Shown here one piece after another: positions 14,634-24,061 of a DNA stretch of 64,000 nt. The notes under the pieces are model-generated. The model was not told the DNA's origin and ran no database searches. It was given only the letters and a program-made list of their open reading frames with translations. Both the position numbers and the translations under genes were made by a program. Location: assembly GCA_046329195.1 (NCBI GenBank), contig JAXLVB010000001.1, positions 434,001 to 498,000 on the forward strand, read 5' to 3'. Origin of the DNA: JAXLVB01 sp046329195 (GTDB lineage Bacteria; Bacteroidota; Bacteroidia; Cytophagales; Spirosomataceae). Every line of letters begins with the position of its first letter. Within the stretch, counting starts at the first letter, position 1.

Positions 14634-16520
14634 ATGAAACGATGGCTTACAGTTGGGCTGTGTCTGTGTATGATTCAGCTATGGGCTCAGCCCAAATTAA
14701 TTTCGTCTAAAATAGACAAAGTGACTGTGTTTTTTAGTGGCGCACAGATTACCCGTAGTGCTAAACTATCGCTCCCAGCAGGCCGAACAGAGCTCGTTTT
14801 CAAAGAGTTATCCTCACAACTTACCAAAGAAAGTATTCAACTGAGTATGGGCAATAGTGTCTCGATTGCTTCGGTGGTGCATCAGCAAAGTAGCCAAGCC
14901 GAAACAGGCAAACGAGACGAACTGGCCGTAATTACCAAACAAAAACTGGAAGTAGAAGAGAAGGTGAAGACGGAGCGCTCTAACCTCAAAGTCTATCAGC
15001 GTGAAGAAGAAATGCTGCTCAAAAACCAAGCTGTTGGTGGTACGGCCACGGGTATAAAGGTAGCAGATCTGAAAGAGGCCGTTGAATTTCAACGCATACG
15101 GATGCAAGAAGTGCTTAACAAACAGCTGGAGATTGACCGAACCATCAAAAAGCTGGAAGATGACATTCGGAAATTGAATCAAAAACTGACTGAAGCCAGT
15201 ACTACCAAAGACGTTTCGATGTCTGAAATTGTGGTGACCGTTACGACCAAAGAACCCCAAAATAACCTCGACGTAGTACTGACCTATTTTGTACAAAATG
15301 CCGGATGGTCACCTATCTACGATGCAAAAGTGAGCTCTATCGAAAAACCCATTTCGTTGCTCTATAAAGCCAATGTGTATCAGTATTCGGGCGAGGATTG
15401 GAAAGACATTCGTCTTACCCTCTCTAATGCTAACCCCAAGCGCAAAGGCACGGCTCCTGACTTGCGCACGTGGTATTGGGGCGTTGAGAATAATTATAGT
15501 GATTATTATAATGCCGTGAATATTAAGACTTATGGAATAACACAAGTATCAGGTACTGTTAGAGACGAGAAAGAGAAGGGGTATTTACCTGGAGTTAGCA
15601 TTGCGATTAAAGGTACTTCCTTAGGAGTGGTTACCGATGTAAATGGATTTTATCGGTTGAATATTCCACCCGATTTGCAGAATAAAGAAATAATACTGAC
15701 AATTAGCTTCATTGGGTATAAAGCAGAGGAACGGAAAGTAAACACACCAGTGATGAATATTGAATTAAAAGAGGATACTATGATGTTACAAGAAGTAGTT
15801 GTGACCGCATATAGTGTGTCAGACAAGAGTGATAGATTGACAGATACCAAGTCATTAAGTGGAAAAGTAGCGGGAGTATCTGTTAAACGCTCGCTCATCA
15901 CCGAAGAAGAAGCTCCGGCTAGCCAGCAATTTGAGTTGATTCAGCCTTATACCATTTTGCCGGATGGTAAGGTGTATAATGCCGATTTGAAAGAACTAGA
16001 AATGCCAGCGATTTATGAGTATTATTGTGTGCCCAAAATAGATCCTGATGTTTTTCTGACGGCTAAAGTCTTAGGTTGGGACAAATACAGTCTGCTTCCG
16101 GGCGATGTCAACCTGTTTTTTGAAGGGACGTATTTGGGCAAATCGTCCCTTGATTTGAGCAATCAAGATACCTTGACCTTGTCGTTAGGGCGAGACAAAA
16201 GCGTGCTGGTTAAACGGACGAAACTCAAAGAATTTCAGAAAAAGCAGTTTGTGGGTGGTAGCAAAATTGACAGTTATTCGTATGAAATCTCGATTCGTAA
16301 TACTCGTAAGCAGGTCATTTCAATGGTAGTAGATGACCAATTTCCGCTGTCGAGGTACAAGCAGGTGGAAGTATATGACCAAGAAGCCCTTGAAGCAGAG
16401 GTAAACAAAGACTCAGGTAAACTGACTTGGCGATTTGGATTAGAGCCCAGTCAAGAGAAAAAACTGCGGTTTAAATACACCGTAAAGTATCCTAAAAATG
16501 GAACAGTAGAGGTGAATTGA
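14634..16520 (+). CDS. MuiA/DUF4139 family protein with an inserted CarboxypepD_reg-like/TonB-plug-like domain
   Basis: The protein has 628 residues. A signal peptide (about 1-18, ending LWAQ) is followed by an N-terminal DUF4140-like strand region (SKIDKVTVFFSGAQITRSA), a coiled coil (about 100-185) and a DUF4139 domain split in two (YFVQNAGWSPIYDAKVSS; later FFEGTYLGKSSLDLS and KRTKLKEFQKKQFVGG). Between the halves (about residues 303-420) sits a CarboxypepD_reg-like domain (VSGTVRDEKEKGYLPGVSIA, TDVNGFYRL) ending in a SusC-like stub (LQEVVVTAYS, LSGKVAGVSVKR). The insert is more A/T-rich than its surroundings. Family role is unclear (mucoidy-inhibitor-like); DUF4139 proteins are envelope-associated. 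Confidence 0.8.
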   Translation: MKRWLTVGLCLCMIQLWAQPKLISSKIDKVTVFFSGAQITRSAKLSLPAGRTELVFKELSSQLTKESIQLSMGNSVSIASVVHQQSSQAETGKRDELAVITKQKLEVEEKVKTERSNLKVYQREEEMLLKNQAVGGTATGIKVADLKEAVEFQRIRMQEVLNKQLEIDRTIKKLEDDIRKLNQKLTEASTTKDVSMSEIVVTVTTKEPQNNLDVVLTYFVQNAGWSPIYDAKVSSIEKPISLLYKANVYQYSGEDWKDIRLTLSNANPKRKGTAPDLRTWYWGVENNYSDYYNAVNIKTYGITQVSGTVRDEKEKGYLPGVSIAIKGTSLGVVTDVNGFYRLNIPPDLQNKEIILTISFIGYKAEERKVNTPVMNIELKEDTMMLQEVVVTAYSVSDKSDRLTDTKSLSGKVAGVSVKRSLITEEEAPASQQFELIQPYTILPDGKVYNADLKELEMPAIYEYYCVPKIDPDVFLTAKVLGWDKYSLLPGDVNLFFEGTYLGKSSLDLSNQDTLTLSLGRDKSVLVKRTKLKEFQKKQFVGGSKIDSYSYEISIRNTRKQVISMVVDDQFPLSRYKQVEVYDQEALEAEVNKDSGKLTWRFGLEPSQEKKLRFKYTVKYPKNGTVEVN

Positions 16521-16581
16521 GACCATCAAGGAAGCTACTCGATTGATTAGGTCAGAAAAACGGTTTTACAACATCAATACA

Positions 16582-17040
16582 ATGCAAACCTTCCAAAACT
16601 TAACCGAACTAAAAGCTGCTGTAGGCCAAGAGCTTGGCACTACCGATTGGACGCTTGTGACCCAAGAAATGATTAACGATTTTGCCAAAGCCACTGGAGA
16701 CCATCAGTGGATACACGTCAATCAAGAAATGGCCGAGAAGTACTCGCCTTTCAAAACCACTATTGCTCATGGCTTTCTGACTTTATCATTGGCTCCCAAG
16801 CTTATGTACGAGTTGTATGCTGTTAAAACTGTGAAAATGGGCTTAAACTATGGCGCCAATAAAGTTCGCTTTACCGATGCCGTGCCGTCGGGCTCAAAGG
16901 TGCGTATGAAGGCCAGTATCAAGAGTACGGAGGATTTTCCGAACAATGGCCTCAAGGTAGAAATGACTTGTGTGTTTGAACGAGAAGGTTCTGAAAAACC
17001 CGTTTGTATTGCCGAGTTGATTTCGGTTTTGTTTGAGTAA
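16582..17040 (+). CDS. MaoC-family (R)-specific enoyl-CoA hydratase-like protein
   Basis: From ATG 16582 the protein has 152 residues. It has the hot-dog fold hydratase-2 motif: FAKATGDHQWIHVNQEMAEK with the catalytic Asp/His pair, then TTIAHGFLTLSLAPKLMYEL. By family knowledge it hydrates trans-2-enoyl-CoA to the (R)-3-hydroxyacyl form. The open frame reaches 16543, but MQTFQNL is the usual type of start. It is a single gene followed by a terminator. Confidence 0.88.
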   Translation: MQTFQNLTELKAAVGQELGTTDWTLVTQEMINDFAKATGDHQWIHVNQEMAEKYSPFKTTIAHGFLTLSLAPKLMYELYAVKTVKMGLNYGANKVRFTDAVPSGSKVRMKASIKSTEDFPNNGLKVEMTCVFEREGSEKPVCIAELISVLFE

Positions 17041-17066
17041 ACGGAGCACATTTGCTAAATATCAAG

Positions 17067-17096
17067 AAAAAGCCTTTGATTATCAGGGGCTTTTTT
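17067..17096 (+). terminator. Rho-independent terminator after the MaoC gene
   Basis: AAAAAGCC (17067-17074) pairs with GGCTTTTT (17088-17095), with a 13-nt loop and a following T run. It lies 26 bp after the MaoC stop. Confidence 0.8.
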
Positions 17097-17137
17097 GTTA
17101 ATTTACCTACCGCAATCTGCTTTGATTACCAGCACCT

Positions 17138-18451
17138 ATGGAAACACTCTTACAAACTCCTATTGCCCAAAAAGATCGTATTTTTATTCTGGATGCTATC
17201 AGAGGAGTAGCCTTATTGGGTATTCTGCTCATGAACATCCCAGGATTTGGCCAAGCCTACGAGATTTATGATAACCTTGCGGTGTATAACGAGATGACGG
17301 GTCCTAATTTTTGGGCTTGGGCTATCGTAAACGGAGGTTTTGAAGGTACCATGCGGGGCTTGTTTTCCATTCTGTTTGGAGCCAGCAGCTTGTTATTGTT
17401 GGATCGTCTGCTCAAAAACAACTCCAGTATTATTCCTGCCGACATCTATTTCAGACGCTTGCTCTGGATGCTATTGTTTGGGGTAATTAACGCCTTTGTA
17501 TTGCTTTGGCCTGGCGATATTTTGTATTCGTATGCGCTATGTGGATTTTTGCTTTTTCCGTTCCGAAGCCTCAATCCCCGCCAATTACTGATAGCGTCGC
17601 TTATAGTGCTTGCTATTGCTACCTACAAAGAAAATGCCAGCCTATATCGTCAAAAAGATAAAATAGAGAACGGTAAAATTGCCGAAGCACTCGATAAGAA
17701 AAAAGTAAAGCTCAACGACGAACAAAAGAAAGACCTCGAAGCTTGGCACGAAATGGCTGAGAGTTCGTCAGTGAAGCACATTAAAGAAGAAGTCGAAAAG
17801 GTCAACAAAAAAATTAGAGCAGGCTATGTAGAAGCCTACCAATACATGGAAGATGTGAATATTAATATTCAAAGTCGAGAATTCCATCAATTTGGTGTGT
17901 GGGACATCATGCTCTTTCTGTTTTTAGGAATGGCTTTGTTCAAATGGGGTGTTTTGACCAATCAGCAACCTGCTTGGTTGTATTGGGTGTTTATGTTAGT
18001 AGGCTATGGAGTAGGGCTAACGCTCAACTATGTTGAAATGAGTTTTGAATATCATAATCATTTTGATGCCATAAAACACACCGAAAATTGGTGGTTTGAA
18101 TACTACGAAATCCGTCGAGTCTTTCATACGCTCGGGCATTTAGGCTTGTTGGTACTGATGTATCGGTCGGGATGGTTTGGATGGTTTTTCAATATATTAT
18201 CTCCAGTGGGGCAGATGGCCTTTACCAACTACCTCTCGCAAACGATTATTTGTGGCGTTATTTTTAATGGTTCGGGACTGGGATGGTTTGGATACTTAGA
18301 ACGTTATCAGCTCTATGAAGTTGTGGCTGGAATATGGGTTTTTCAGGTGATATTCAGCAATATCTGGATGAAATACTATCAATTTGGTCCCCTTGAGTGG
18401 GTATGGCGTAGCTTAACGTATTGGCGTAAACAGCCTATTCGACGAGCATAA
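17138..18451 (+). CDS. DUF418 family membrane protein
   Basis: This 437-residue protein opens with the family motif RIFILDAIRGVALLGILLMN, followed by about ten hydrophobic helices. A long charged cytoplasmic loop (about 170-250, rich in K/E) interrupts them. The C-terminal DUF418 region has FHTLGHLGLLVLMYRSGW and PVGQMAFTNYLSQTIICG. The family resembles acyltransferase-3/heparan acetyltransferase-type membrane proteins (YeiB-like), but its function is unknown. It is the last core gene before tRNA-Pro. Confidence 0.85.
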   Translation: METLLQTPIAQKDRIFILDAIRGVALLGILLMNIPGFGQAYEIYDNLAVYNEMTGPNFWAWAIVNGGFEGTMRGLFSILFGASSLLLLDRLLKNNSSIIPADIYFRRLLWMLLFGVINAFVLLWPGDILYSYALCGFLLFPFRSLNPRQLLIASLIVLAIATYKENASLYRQKDKIENGKIAEALDKKKVKLNDEQKKDLEAWHEMAESSSVKHIKEEVEKVNKKIRAGYVEAYQYMEDVNINIQSREFHQFGVWDIMLFLFLGMALFKWGVLTNQQPAWLYWVFMLVGYGVGLTLNYVEMSFEYHNHFDAIKHTENWWFEYYEIRRVFHTLGHLGLLVLMYRSGWFGWFFNILSPVGQMAFTNYLSQTIICGVIFNGSGLGWFGYLERYQLYEVVAGIWVFQVIFSNIWMKYYQFGPLEWVWRSLTYWRKQPIRRA

Positions 18452-18486
18452 ATAGGGGTATTTTTATAACAAAAAACAAACGGGTC

Positions 18487-18518
18487 TTGCGCACTATTGA
18501 GCAAAACCATTACCTTTG
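18487..18518 (+). promoter_or_regulatory. Bacteroidetes-type promoter of tRNA-Pro
   Basis: TTG (18487-18489) and the exact -7 consensus TACCTTTG (18511-18518) are spaced 21 nt and lie 38 bp upstream of the tRNA. Confidence 0.7.
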
Positions 18519-18555
18519 CAGCCACAAATTAGCCAATAATACCGGTCATACTTTT

Positions 18556-18629
18556 CGGGATGTGGCGCAGCCCGGTAGCGCACACGTCTGGGGGGCGTGG
18601 GGTCGCAGGTTCAAATCCTGTCATCCCGA
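18556..18629 (+). tRNA. tRNA-Pro (anticodon GGG)
   Basis: A 74-nt cloverleaf. The acceptor stem is CGGGATG (18556-18562) with CATCCCG (18622-18628) and discriminator A. The anticodon stem is CACGT/GCGTG with loop CTGGGGG, giving anticodon GGG; the T arm is GCAGG-TTCAAAT-CCTGT. The 3' part from 18581 is duplicated at 46677, marking it as the attachment site of an island. The tRNA is left intact. Confidence 0.95.
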
Positions 18630-18631
18630 CA
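18581..18631 (+). repeat. attL: 51-bp direct repeat covering the tRNA-Pro 3' part
   Basis: Positions 18581-18631 are identical to 46677-46727 (51 of 51). The repeat begins at the anticodon stem and runs 2 bp past the tRNA, typical of tyrosine-recombinase att sites in tRNA genes. Flanks differ on both sides. Confidence 0.92.
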
Positions 18632-18640
18632 CTGATTATC

Positions 18641-18675
18641 AAGCAGTTACGAAAAAATCGTAACTGCTTTTTTAT
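18641..18675 (+). terminator. Terminator downstream of tRNA-Pro (island-borne)
   Basis: AAGCAGTTACGA (18641-18652) pairs perfectly with TCGTAACTGCTT (18658-18669), with loop AAAAA and a T6 tail. It lies just inside the island end, so the island supplies the terminator for the tRNA it occupies. Confidence 0.85.
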
Positions 18676-18676
18676 T

Positions 18677-18699
18677 TTGGTTTAAACATGGTTTAAACA
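18677..18699. repeat. Twin GTTTAAAC palindrome, left island copy
   Basis: A 23-bp sequence made of two GTTTAAAC palindromes 2-3 bp apart (TTGGTTTAAACATGG plus TTTAAACA). The same 23 bp, same orientation, is at 46545-46567, next to the integrase start. It lies 46 bp inside attL. A recombinase arm-type or directionality-factor site is a reasonable guess. Confidence 0.6.
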
Positions 18700-18840
18700 T
18701 TTGTAATTTTTTAGAAAGATATAGACCTCCTCCATGCGCTAATCCATGTACACACAAAACACCCAAGCCAAACTCAAAAACGCTTTGGAGCAGCGCAATC
18801 CATCGGCGAAACAAACGTACTCACACAAAGGAATGTGTAA

Positions 18841-19008
18841 CCTCTTTTTTATATTTGTACAAATCAGCGAGCTTATGCCAAAAAGGTTCAATATCACCAT
18901 CAGTATGCAAAGAGGCAAAGCAATAAAATTATCGCTCAACTCAAAGAAATCCCCTTAGTTGAAGTGATAGAAGAAGATGCCGACGAAAATCCACGACTAA
19001 TCAAGTGA
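18841..19008 (+). pseudogene. Possible remnant of a small gene
   Basis: A frame open from 18841 to TGA 19006-19008 encodes about 55 residues ending IIAQLKEIPLVEVIEEDADE and a short tail. The acidic, amphipathic composition looks coding, but there is no start codon after the in-frame TAA at 18838. It could be the 3' end of a small antitoxin-like or regulatory gene. Nothing else is recognisable in 18700-19030. Confidence 0.3.
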
Positions 19009-19036
19009 TATACCTACTCTGTTACCATCTTTTTAT

Positions 19037-19068
19037 AAAAAAACAACACGAATAGTACATTCGTGTTG
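19037..19068 (-). terminator. Rho-independent terminator of the tail-fibre-like gene
   Basis: A perfect 10-bp stem (plus 19044-19053 with 19059-19068, CAACACGAAT/ATTCGTGTTG) and a 5-nt loop are followed on the minus strand by a run of seven T. It lies 39 bp after the gene ending at 19108. Confidence 0.88.
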
Positions 19069-19107
19069 GCCAAAATATCCAATGCTCAATCCCAATGGTA
19101 TAAGGAA

Positions 19108-20763
19108 CTACCGTTTTTTCTTTTCTAACTTTTCAACACGCTGTTTAAGCCGTTGATTTTCTTTCTTGATTTCAATCAAATACAAGGTCAATTCTTCAAT
19201 TTTTTCAAGCAAAACAGCATCCATTTTGGCTAAATCAAAACCACTTTGCACTAATTCTTCTGCCGATGGGACATTGGGTAAGTGTTTGTTTTTCTTAATA
19301 AAAAAATCAACATCTTTCAAACTGCGCAGCCTATACCCTACATCAAACACCTTATCAGACCAATCTGCTGAACTTTTTAGGGCTACTTTCACTCGTTCTG
19401 TTAAAATTCCATCTGATACGTAGAGCTTGTACCCAACAGGAGTGGTAATACTTGTTCCTATCTTTACGCCGTTCGGATTACCATTGGTAATGAATCCCGT
19501 TTCGTCCAAATTCCACTGCCCACTGGAAATTAAAATAACATCCCCATTGGCATTCACAGATAAGGCTTTTGTATAGTTTCCGCTGGAAATCGCACTACTC
19601 GCTGTTAGATTTGTGAAGCGCAAGCCACTCGAACTCGTTTGACTGGCCGTAATTTCAAGCCGATTGGCTGGGGCTGTATTGCCTATCCCTACATTAGCAT
19701 TATTACCCAAAATTAAGCTATTACTTGCCGTAACGGTTGCGTTAGCCCCAATGGCAGTAGCATTACTCAGGGTGGTAACCGTTGAAGGACTCCCCGCTTC
19801 TCGTCCTATAAAGGTATTATTTGTACCTGCGGTGATGTAGTATCCCGATTTATAGCCTACTAAGGTATTGCCTTCGGTACTGACTGTATTATATCCAGAC
19901 AATGCCCCTACATAAGCATTGTAAATACCTGTGGTAGATGAAAACCCTGTGTTATGTCCTAAAAAAGTATTACTGCTCCCCGAAGTGATGACTTTCCCAG
20001 CGTCTATCCCTAAGCGAACATTAGTTGTAGCGGCAGAAGGTACTTGGTCATAGACAAACGTAATATCTATATCATCAATAGATAGTGCATGGTCGTTGCC
20101 CGTGTCATCTGTGTCTGTCCAGCGTAACATGAACTCTTGACCGTTTTGAACCGTAACATTTAAAACCCCAGTGACGTAGGTTTGGTTAGCAGCAAGTTCT
20201 CCATCAATATCTTGAAATGTAGTGCCATTTGGTGCCACAACGGGACTTGTAAAGTTTAAGCCGCTATACAAGGTAAAATCGGTATCATAAACTACACTTA
20301 CGGTTTGAGCTATCTTATAGTAAAATTTCAAGGATTGAGTGGCTGTTGTAACCTTTGTCCACTGCTTCCCTCGATACGCCACGCCAATGGATTTGATGGC
20401 ATACCCAGAGTTATTTTTGAAGCGTACACCATAATGAATCGTACCAGTACTGGACGTTGCTACAGAGCCAAAGCTACGGTTATCTTTTGTGCTATTTGCA
20501 CAGTCGTACAAACCTGAGTTTCCTTGTGTAGTGATATTACCTGCCGAGTGATAGACGCTCGTTAGGGTCGAATACCAGCCGGGAATAGAGATTTCGTTGT
20601 ACCAAGTAGTTGTTCCTGTAAAGTTTAGCCCTTTCCCATTAACACTTGAAAAATTTTGAGAATACGTGGTGGTATTCGTAGTTAACGAAATCTGTGCTTC
20701 AGATGGAATGGAGAGGAGGCTGAGAAGGAGAATACTCCCTATGATAGTGTAAATAGCTTTCAT
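19108..20763 (-). CDS. Secreted tail-fibre/YadA-head-like protein with C-terminal coiled coil
   Basis: The protein has 551 residues with a signal peptide (about 1-24, MKAIYTIIGSILLLSLLSIP). The N-terminal half (about 25-235) is a beta-rich sandwich with a metal-site-like DTDDTGNDHALSIDDIDI. The middle (about 245-365) has left-handed parallel beta-roll repeats as in YadA heads (TFLGHNTGFSSTTGIYNAYV, NTLVGYKSGYYITAGTNNTF, NATAIGANATVTASNSLILG). The C-terminus has LRSLKDVDFFIKKNKHLPNV and a leucine-zipper-like coiled coil (about 515-551). Such proteins are widespread in Bacteroidetes next to surface/Rhs genes and probably form trimeric surface fibres. It follows the Rhs-like gene by 12 bp. Confidence 0.75.
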   Translation of the reverse strand: MKAIYTIIGSILLLSLLSIPSEAQISLTTNTTTYSQNFSSVNGKGLNFTGTTTWYNEISIPGWYSTLTSVYHSAGNITTQGNSGLYDCANSTKDNRSFGSVATSSTGTIHYGVRFKNNSGYAIKSIGVAYRGKQWTKVTTATQSLKFYYKIAQTVSVVYDTDFTLYSGLNFTSPVVAPNGTTFQDIDGELAANQTYVTGVLNVTVQNGQEFMLRWTDTDDTGNDHALSIDDIDITFVYDQVPSAATTNVRLGIDAGKVITSGSSNTFLGHNTGFSSTTGIYNAYVGALSGYNTVSTEGNTLVGYKSGYYITAGTNNTFIGREAGSPSTVTTLSNATAIGANATVTASNSLILGNNANVGIGNTAPANRLEITASQTSSSGLRFTNLTASSAISSGNYTKALSVNANGDVILISSGQWNLDETGFITNGNPNGVKIGTSITTPVGYKLYVSDGILTERVKVALKSSADWSDKVFDVGYRLRSLKDVDFFIKKNKHLPNVPSAEELVQSGFDLAKMDAVLLEKIEELTLYLIEIKKENQRLKQRVEKLEKKKR

Positions 20764-20775
20764 GGTGATAAGGAA

Positions 20776-23700
20776 TTATTGATTAGAGATACTTGCTTGA
20801 TAAACGGCTCCTGTTTTGGCTTCAAAGCCGGGTTTAAGTTCAATAGCACTACACGCTTTTTGGTTAAGCGTGGTTTGAGGATACACGGGCGACACGTTGA
20901 GGATAGTTGGATAAAAAGGACAGGCTACGGGGCCATCACCACCATCTATGCCTGCGGTAGCTGTTTTGAAATGGTATTGATAGCTCTTTACTATTTGGTT
21001 ATCGGTGTTTCGGATGTTTTTTAGCCTCCCAAAGGTATCATATTCATAATTGGAGACTAATTGGTTGGGTTCGGTCATGGCTTTGACTCCTAATAGGGGT
21101 ACTTCATAAGCAAAGCTCGAAACATGAGCCAAACCGCCCACGTCTTTGGTTTGGGAGGTCAGTAGCGATAGTGTGAGACCATCGTGACTGATGTGTTGGT
21201 AGCTCATCGCATCGCTGCGTTTGTTGACGATGTAATAAGAGGTTAGGTTGCCGTAGTCGTCGTAATTGCTGAAGAGCAGCTTGGTGTCATAGGCACTGTG
21301 TTTTGGCAGGGCATCGGTGTAGGTACTTGGAGCTTGGTTATACAAGACTGCCGATGGCGTAAACGGGCTTCCATTAAAGAAGCTAAGGCTCTGACTTTCT
21401 ATCAAGGCAATGGACTTGGGCAGTACCCAAACATTGATGCCTGCTATGTCTTTGACCGTAAACGGAGTAATCTTAGTTTGTCCGATGGTTGAGTCTGTGG
21501 CCATGAATGAGTTTTTGAAATAGGTAATTTCTTCGATAGGCGTAGCAAGGGCATTGCGTTCTTGCAAGCGTTTGATGCCGAGCATTTCGCCCGACAACGA
21601 TTGACTACTTAGGTTGTAATCAGCCGCATAATAAAACGTTTGCCCTTTTACAGTACCATCCGACATGATTTGCTGCGTGACTCGTGGATAATAATAGGTG
21701 GGCATATAGCTGGTATAAGATACCTTCTCGGTGTATTGAGTGTCGTCGAGTTGGTCAAAAAATAACTCTTGTGTTTTGCTGAGTTTGAGAGTGCCTACGC
21801 TCCAGTTGTAGGTTACAATGGGTCTGAAGTCGTCGTCATCTATCAAACAACCTGACCCGTTTTCATAACTCCCCGACTCCGCCGCTTTGGCTTTGCCTAT
21901 TAGGTAGCCCAACATGGGAGTTTCGTCATTGACTAGTAGCGTGTAGGTGTTATTGACTTGGTGTTTCTTTTTGCCATCTGCCCCGTAGGTGGTTTTAGTC
22001 AAGAGTTGCCCCCGTTTCCAATGGCGGCTTTTCACGCTTTGGCTGCCCGTAGTGGGTACCGAATAGAGCAGGTCGGCTTCGTCGTCTTTGAAGAGGTAAA
22101 CCGTTTTGCCGTTGCTGCCTGCGCCGTCGTCTTCGTATTCCGTTATTTCGGGGTAGGTGACAGGGCTGCCTTCGTTGGGGTTGATGGCCTGCACAAAGCC
22201 CGACGAGTAGGTCACTGTTTTGTAGGTGTAATTCACCCCGCCGTTAGCAAAAGGGTCGTTTCGGACGGTGGCGCTTTCTATTTTGTGGGTTTTGGAGGTA
22301 TAAAAGGTGGACGACAGGTCTCGAAGCGTGCCATAGCCACTTTGGTTGGTTCCGTATTTGAGGGTTTTGGTAATGGTTTTGCCGTTGCCATCGGTACTGA
22401 CAATTTGCTTGACTCGTAAGCCCCCCGCTATCTTGCTGAGTCCTGCGTCTTGGTAGCGGTGCGCTTCATAGTCGTAGGTAGTAAAGCCGCCTGTAGGGTA
22501 GGTAATTTTGGTCAAGACTTTGGCTTTCATGTAGTCTTCGTTGGGCTGGCGGTTTGCTCCTTGCCCCGTCGGACTGGAGCTACCTATCTGATAGGTAGTC
22601 ATATTGGGGCTGTTGGTGTATTCTCGCAGCGAGATACTTTGGCTGGGAAGCAGGGTGCTGTTGGCCAGTTGGTTGTTAAAATATCCCCAATAGTCTTTGG
22701 CACGGGAGTCTCGGGGAGGGAGGTCTATGGGGTTGTACTCAAAGCTGTAGCTCCCGACAGTGTTGTTGTCGGTGTCCACCATGCGTACTTTGCGTAGAAA
22801 CAGCGTGTAGCCATTGGTGTATTCAAATACAAACTTCTTGATGAGTGAGTAGCCGTTGGTCGAAACGTTATAGCCATAGACTTCTATCGAATTGAGGGCT
22901 TTGCCTAAGCCATCGTAACGCTCAAACGACGATAGCGTGAAGACGATTTTGCCTTCGGGAAAAGTGATTTCTTTGAGTAGTTTGGTACCTACAAAGCTAC
23001 TGGGGCGGCTATTGGTGGTTTGTTTAAGCCCCGGAAAAATCAACTGTTTCTCGCCTTCGGCATCTTTGTTTGTGCCGCCTACTTCGTAGTAGTAGGTTTC
23101 AGAATCAGCAATGTCAACGGTGTAGTTTACTTGCTGATTTTGCTGGTACGAAAACAGCACTTGCTCCGTAGGCTTGATGCCTTTCATGCTGGTGAGTAGC
23201 CATGCGCTGGTGTAGGCCGTACCGCCATTAGGTAGGGTACTTTCTATGTCGCTGAAGGTGTGTAGCACGCCTGCCTCGTTGCTGAGTTGGAAGCTCCCCA
23301 AGCCTGTGGAGTAGCTCAGGCGGGCGTTGTCGGCTTGTTGCCAGCGGTAATTGGGGCTGCCACTGGGAGCAGGTACCAGCACAAAGGAGTTACTACCACT
23401 CGGAGTCATGTACGAAAACATATCTCGCTCTACATCGGTGCCTCCGTTGATGACTTCATAAAAATCGGCCTTGACTTGGTTGCTTAGGCAGGGCTGGGAG
23501 GTGGCGTTGTAGGTGTAGCTGTTGTTGAGAAAGGTAGCCAAACTCGACGAACTGATGAGCGAACGCCCCAGCGTGCCAGTGCTGCTTTCGTCGGGTAAGC
23601 CTTTGACGTTGCGGGTGATGGCACCGCCTGCCTTGAGCGACCAGCCTAAGCCGACCCAACTGGCCATGTCGTTGACCCGATTGCCCGAGGCATGGTAGCT

Positions 23701-24003
23701 GAGGGTAATGGGGACTTGGAGGCTACCTACACTAACGGTATGGAGGGGTATCTCGATGGTGGGTAGCCCTGTATAGTAGCTGACGGGTTGCTCAATGTAT
23801 TTGGCCATTGCCGCTACGTTGGGCGATTTGGGGGTGAGTTGTGGCAGGAGTTTATCTACGGGTAGGGCAGTAGTGGCTTTTACTTTTTGTGCCGCTACTA
23901 CTGAGTTGGTGGCGGTTTGGGCAAGGATTTGCCCACTCGCCACAAGGCTTAACCATAAGATAACCCATTGTTTTATGGCGTTGTTATAGTATCGTTTTGC
24001 CAT
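20776..24003 (-). CDS. Rhs/YD-repeat-like secreted protein without a toxin tip
   Basis: From ATG 24003 the protein has 1075 residues. After a signal peptide (MAKRYYNNAIKQWVILWLSL and on to ILAQ) there is a SpvB/Rhs-type N-terminal shell (YYTGLPTIEIPLHTVSVGSL, VGLGWSLKAGGAITRNVKG) and weak YD-type strands (SNYEYDTFGRLKNIRNTDNQ). It then ends, without an Rhs core motif, in a Cys/Pro-rich segment with ACSAIELKPGFEAKTGA, a C-terminal motif common to exported Bacteroidetes proteins. It is upstream of and nearly adjacent to the tail-fibre-like gene. It may be a scaffold or a toxin-less Rhs shell. An upstream ATG at 24057 also exists; the signal peptide favours 24003. Confidence 0.7.
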   Translation of the reverse strand: MAKRYYNNAIKQWVILWLSLVASGQILAQTATNSVVAAQKVKATTALPVDKLLPQLTPKSPNVAAMAKYIEQPVSYYTGLPTIEIPLHTVSVGSLQVPITLSYHASGNRVNDMASWVGLGWSLKAGGAITRNVKGLPDESSTGTLGRSLISSSSLATFLNNSYTYNATSQPCLSNQVKADFYEVINGGTDVERDMFSYMTPSGSNSFVLVPAPSGSPNYRWQQADNARLSYSTGLGSFQLSNEAGVLHTFSDIESTLPNGGTAYTSAWLLTSMKGIKPTEQVLFSYQQNQQVNYTVDIADSETYYYEVGGTNKDAEGEKQLIFPGLKQTTNSRPSSFVGTKLLKEITFPEGKIVFTLSSFERYDGLGKALNSIEVYGYNVSTNGYSLIKKFVFEYTNGYTLFLRKVRMVDTDNNTVGSYSFEYNPIDLPPRDSRAKDYWGYFNNQLANSTLLPSQSISLREYTNSPNMTTYQIGSSSPTGQGANRQPNEDYMKAKVLTKITYPTGGFTTYDYEAHRYQDAGLSKIAGGLRVKQIVSTDGNGKTITKTLKYGTNQSGYGTLRDLSSTFYTSKTHKIESATVRNDPFANGGVNYTYKTVTYSSGFVQAINPNEGSPVTYPEITEYEDDGAGSNGKTVYLFKDDEADLLYSVPTTGSQSVKSRHWKRGQLLTKTTYGADGKKKHQVNNTYTLLVNDETPMLGYLIGKAKAAESGSYENGSGCLIDDDDFRPIVTYNWSVGTLKLSKTQELFFDQLDDTQYTEKVSYTSYMPTYYYPRVTQQIMSDGTVKGQTFYYAADYNLSSQSLSGEMLGIKRLQERNALATPIEEITYFKNSFMATDSTIGQTKITPFTVKDIAGINVWVLPKSIALIESQSLSFFNGSPFTPSAVLYNQAPSTYTDALPKHSAYDTKLLFSNYDDYGNLTSYYIVNKRSDAMSYQHISHDGLTLSLLTSQTKDVGGLAHVSSFAYEVPLLGVKAMTEPNQLVSNYEYDTFGRLKNIRNTDNQIVKSYQYHFKTATAGIDGGDGPVACPFYPTILNVSPVYPQTTLNQKACSAIELKPGFEAKTGAVYQASISNQ

Positions 24004-24061
24004 TGGTTTGTTGATGTTATGCTTTGTATATGTATGGCTCTTTTGCATTATACACACGAAT

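Noticed and set aside
21958..22797. Plus-strand open frames of 100-150 codons inside the Rhs-like genes
   Set aside because: They are antisense to well-supported minus-strand coding sequence and their products are low-complexity with no family resemblance.
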